Source: Cytophagia bacterium CHB2
GTDB taxonomy: Bacteria; Zhuqueibacterota; Zhuqueibacteria; Zhuqueibacterales; Zhuqueibacteraceae
DNA length: 64,000 nucleotides
Assembly (NCBI GenBank): GCA_030263535.1
Contig: SZPB01000001.1
Coordinates: 1-64,000, forward strand
Direction of reading: 5' to 3'
Below, one piece after another: positions 61,875-64,000 of this stretch; position 1 is the first letter of the stretch; every line of letters starts with the position of its first letter. Under the pieces are notes generated by a model. The model was not told the DNA's origin, made no database searches, and worked only from the letters and a program-made list of their open reading frames with translations. The translations under genes and the position numbers were made by a program.

Positions 61875-64000
61875 TCACGGCAGCGGCTTTCGCTTCATTA
61901 AAGTTTGAACAATTTTCCTGAACGGCGCGTCATCTCGAAGCGTGCGGAAGCTTTCGCCCGCCTCCAGAAAAGGCAGATCGCTCCAACCGCACTGCACGGC
62001 CTTTCGCAAAGCATCGAGCGCCTCTTTGTGATGCTGGGCCAAAGCATGATAGCTCGCGATGTCATACCATGCTTGGGCTTCACAGACTTCCGTCATCCAA
62101 CTGAAATCGAATCCCTGCTTGTTCTGGAAAAGTGGCAAAGCCTCTTCAAATTGCTGTTTCGCCTCGCGGCTCATTTCAAGCTGATGAAAAGCTTTTGCCA
62201 ACCCCACGCGTGCTTTCACAAGAATGTAACCGGCGCCGAGGGCCTTGGGGTGTTTTGTGATATGCTCACAGGCGCGTCTGTATTCAACCAAGGCATCGCC
62301 ATAAAGACCACGGCCAAAATGGATATTCCCCAAACCGCAATAGGTCAAAGCCATCAGCGTCTCTCGATATACATGATCGGACTTTTCGAGTCGCTGCAGC
62401 GAGCGCTGATACCAATCCCAGGCAATGTCAAGCTGATTTTGGCGAAAATAGAGATTGCCCAGCAAAGTCAACGCTCCGATAAATTTTATACCCTCAAATT
62501 TTTCAGATTCTTCGATGGCCACCGCCTTCTCCAAATACTCTCGCGCCTCCGGATATTGGCCATGGAACATATAAATCCAGCCAAGAATCATGTGCGGCGG
62601 TTGATAATACGGCTGCAGCTCGATATTTCTCTTTAAATGCCGAATCGCCTCGAGATAAGATTTGGTTTTGTAAGCCATGGCAGCCTGAACAGTATATGCC
62701 GCGCCCAGAAAATAATGCGCCATGGGATTGTCCGGCTCCAATTTAATCGCACGCCGTCCAATCTGGATGGCCTCCTCGAAACGCTGCTGGCGCGTGTAGG
62801 CATAGCACAGCCAGGGATAGGGTTCGCCAAAGTCAGGGTCGAGCTGCAGCGCCTTTTGCAGGTAGGATATGCCAATGTCCAAATCGCGCGAGTCGGTTTG
62901 GGCGATGAATTTGAAGATATAAATCCTGCCTAAACCGGAATAAGGCAAGGCATATTTGTCATCAAGCTCAATGGCTTTTTCGTAAAATTTTTCCGCCTGC
63001 TCGAAACCGGCTTTACCGAATTGATTGAACAGTTGGCGGCCCTTGGCGTAATATTCATAAGCCTCAACCGCCATGGCCTCAGGCTTCTCGATCTTTCTAA
63101 TCTCCGAGCTTGAGATTTTAAGCTGCAAGGCCTCCATCAGGCTGAGGATGAGCTGATCTTGCAGTTTGAAAATTTCCTCCATCGTGCCATCGGCCTTCAC
63201 CGAGCCAACCACTTCACCGGAGGCTATTTCCGTGAAATGCGCCGTGAGACGAATCGCATTGCCGGCTTTTTGATAGCCGCCCGAGATCATCCAGCGCACG
63301 CCCAAAGCCTTGCCGATGGCAATGGATTGTTGCTCGGCTGGCATCTTCCCCGCATGCTTTGCCAATACATTCAAAACTTTCTCACGGTTCACCACTTTGA
63401 GCGCCGAAATCTTTTTAAGATCGACGGTCACCGTCTCGGCGATGCCTCCGGACAACCAATCAATCGTGGCATCTCCGGCAATATTGGTAAAGTCGATGAC
63501 CGCAATGGAATTTTCCTCTGTTTCTGCTCGAGGGGCGCGGCCGGGCACGGTGGCGATTCCGATTCCCGCTTTCAAATTTTCCAAGTCGCTGAGAAAGTCG
63601 ATCACGGCGGCATAGCGCTGGTTTGCATCTTTGGCCAGCGCTTTACGAATCACCTCGTCAAAATCCGAGGAAAGGTCGGCTCGCAAACCGGTCACCGGCT
63701 CCGGCTCTTCATTGAAAATGGAATAAATCACCGCCTGTTCGTACTCACCTCGAAACGGCAGCCGGGCGGTGAGCATTTCGTAAATAACAACTCCCAACGC
63801 CCAAATATCCGTGCGATGATCCACATTTTCCCCACGGCTCTGTTCGGGCGACATATACGCCACCGTGCCGACCGTCGTGCCGATTTTAGTGAGCCGCGTT
63901 TGCCCGCTGAGCTTGGCAAGGCCAAAATCCAAAATCTTTGCCACGCTGTCGTTGGTGATCATCACATTCGCCGGCTTGATGTCACGATGAATGATTCCGT
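61875..64000 (-). CDS. Ser/Thr protein kinase with TPR domains, 5' partial
   Basis: Open past the right window edge. The last codons read HRDIKPANVM, the kinase catalytic loop, with DFGLAKLSGQTRL after it and GTVAYMSPEQSRG. A TolB-like segment (NSIAVIDFTNIAGDATIDWLSGG) and about nine TPR units end at a proline-rich C-terminus. Paralogous to the 781-residue kinase at 57716-60061; the same membrane or soluble arrangement cannot be checked because the helix region here is not obvious. Confidence 0.92.
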   Translation of the reverse strand, partial: GIIHRDIKPANVMITNDSVAKILDFGLAKLSGQTRLTKIGTTVGTVAYMSPEQSRGENVDHRTDIWALGVVIYEMLTARLPFRGEYEQAVIYSIFNEEPEPVTGLRADLSSDFDEVIRKALAKDANQRYAAVIDFLSDLENLKAGIGIATVPGRAPRAETEENSIAVIDFTNIAGDATIDWLSGGIAETVTVDLKKISALKVVNREKVLNVLAKHAGKMPAEQQSIAIGKALGVRWMISGGYQKAGNAIRLTAHFTEIASGEVVGSVKADGTMEEIFKLQDQLILSLMEALQLKISSSEIRKIEKPEAMAVEAYEYYAKGRQLFNQFGKAGFEQAEKFYEKAIELDDKYALPYSGLGRIYIFKFIAQTDSRDLDIGISYLQKALQLDPDFGEPYPWLCYAYTRQQRFEEAIQIGRRAIKLEPDNPMAHYFLGAAYTVQAAMAYKTKSYLEAIRHLKRNIELQPYYQPPHMILGWIYMFHGQYPEAREYLEKAVAIEESEKFEGIKFIGALTLLGNLYFRQNQLDIAWDWYQRSLQRLEKSDHVYRETLMALTYCGLGNIHFGRGLYGDALVEYRRACEHITKHPKALGAGYILVKARVGLAKAFHQLEMSREAKQQFEEALPLFQNKQGFDFSWMTEVCEAQAWYDIASYHALAQHHKEALDALRKAVQCGWSDLPFLEAGESFRTLRDDAPFRKIVQTLMKRKPLP

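Noticed and set aside
1-64000. CRISPR array, tRNA, rRNA, integrase or transposase
   Set aside because: No regularly spaced repeats, no tRNA-like folds and no recombinase motifs were seen when scanning the gaps and frames.

Overview
The window looks like a chromosomal segment of a diderm bacterium of the wider FCB/Calditrichota-KSB1 type; this placement is inference, not a database result. The clues are many exported proteins and lipoproteins, a CsgG/FlgT/FecR envelope cluster, a secreted metalloprotease ending in a FlgD-like/type IX-style C-terminal domain, a serine palmitoyltransferase-like enzyme, a 31-residue COX24/AURKAIP1-type basic protein, and large Ser/Thr kinase-TPR proteins. GC is roughly 50-55% by eye, and TTG and GTG starts behind strong Shine-Dalgarno sites are common.

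Layout. 1-5750: plus-strand envelope cluster (TPR-SLH lipoprotein, frameshifted DUF2283 gene, FlgT_N-like protein, CsgG-like protein, unknown secreted protein, FecR-like protein). 5789-6171: hicB-hicA pair in which hicA has no usable start codon. 6292-17642: housekeeping genes (DUF512 protein, der, exported protease, sppA, fmdB-like, COX24-like, hybrid histidine kinase, xseA, lipoprotein). A two-gene AAA ATPase/Toprim-like cassette, with its second gene frameshifted, is wedged by 4-nt overlaps between the DUF512 gene and der. 18042-24895: small protein, DASS transporter, secreted toroid-like protein, sphingolipid-type AONS enzyme and a GNAT protein. 24914-33544 (minus): zinc-ribbon protein, PtsN-like EIIA, mannose-1-P guanylyltransferase, FAD reductase, thioredoxin, and a surface-polysaccharide block (WecA-like plus three glycosyltransferases). 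33550-37106: NtrB/NtrC-like pair and a divergent LuxR-type regulator. 37200-41961: Rrf2 regulator followed by a CysP-T-W-A sulfate transporter, with matching palindromic operator candidates in front of both. 42252-44707: exported proteins sharing an upstream motif.

44.7-53.7 kb is the most unusual part: a minus-strand cassette with strong SD sites and mostly tight spacing. It encodes a soluble VirD4/TraG-like ATPase, a 905-residue coiled-coil protein with three internal repeats, two proteins sharing a C2H-C-C-C cysteine module (three copies in total), two small paralogous proteins sharing a C-terminal domain, and a 51-residue membrane peptide, followed by a GNAT protein and an unknown protein. 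No relaxase, VirB4 or other conjugation gene accompanies the ATPase. The outer-membrane-protein gene at its left edge appears cut short. I propose this as the candidate undescribed system; its function cannot be read from sequence alone.

54.0-64.0 kb: secreted protein, lipoprotein, sigma-54 activator, two paralogous Ser/Thr kinase-TPR proteins (the second runs off the window), a DUF433/DUF5615 toxin-antitoxin pair and an NmrA-like protein. I saw no rRNA, tRNA, CRISPR array, integrase or transposase.
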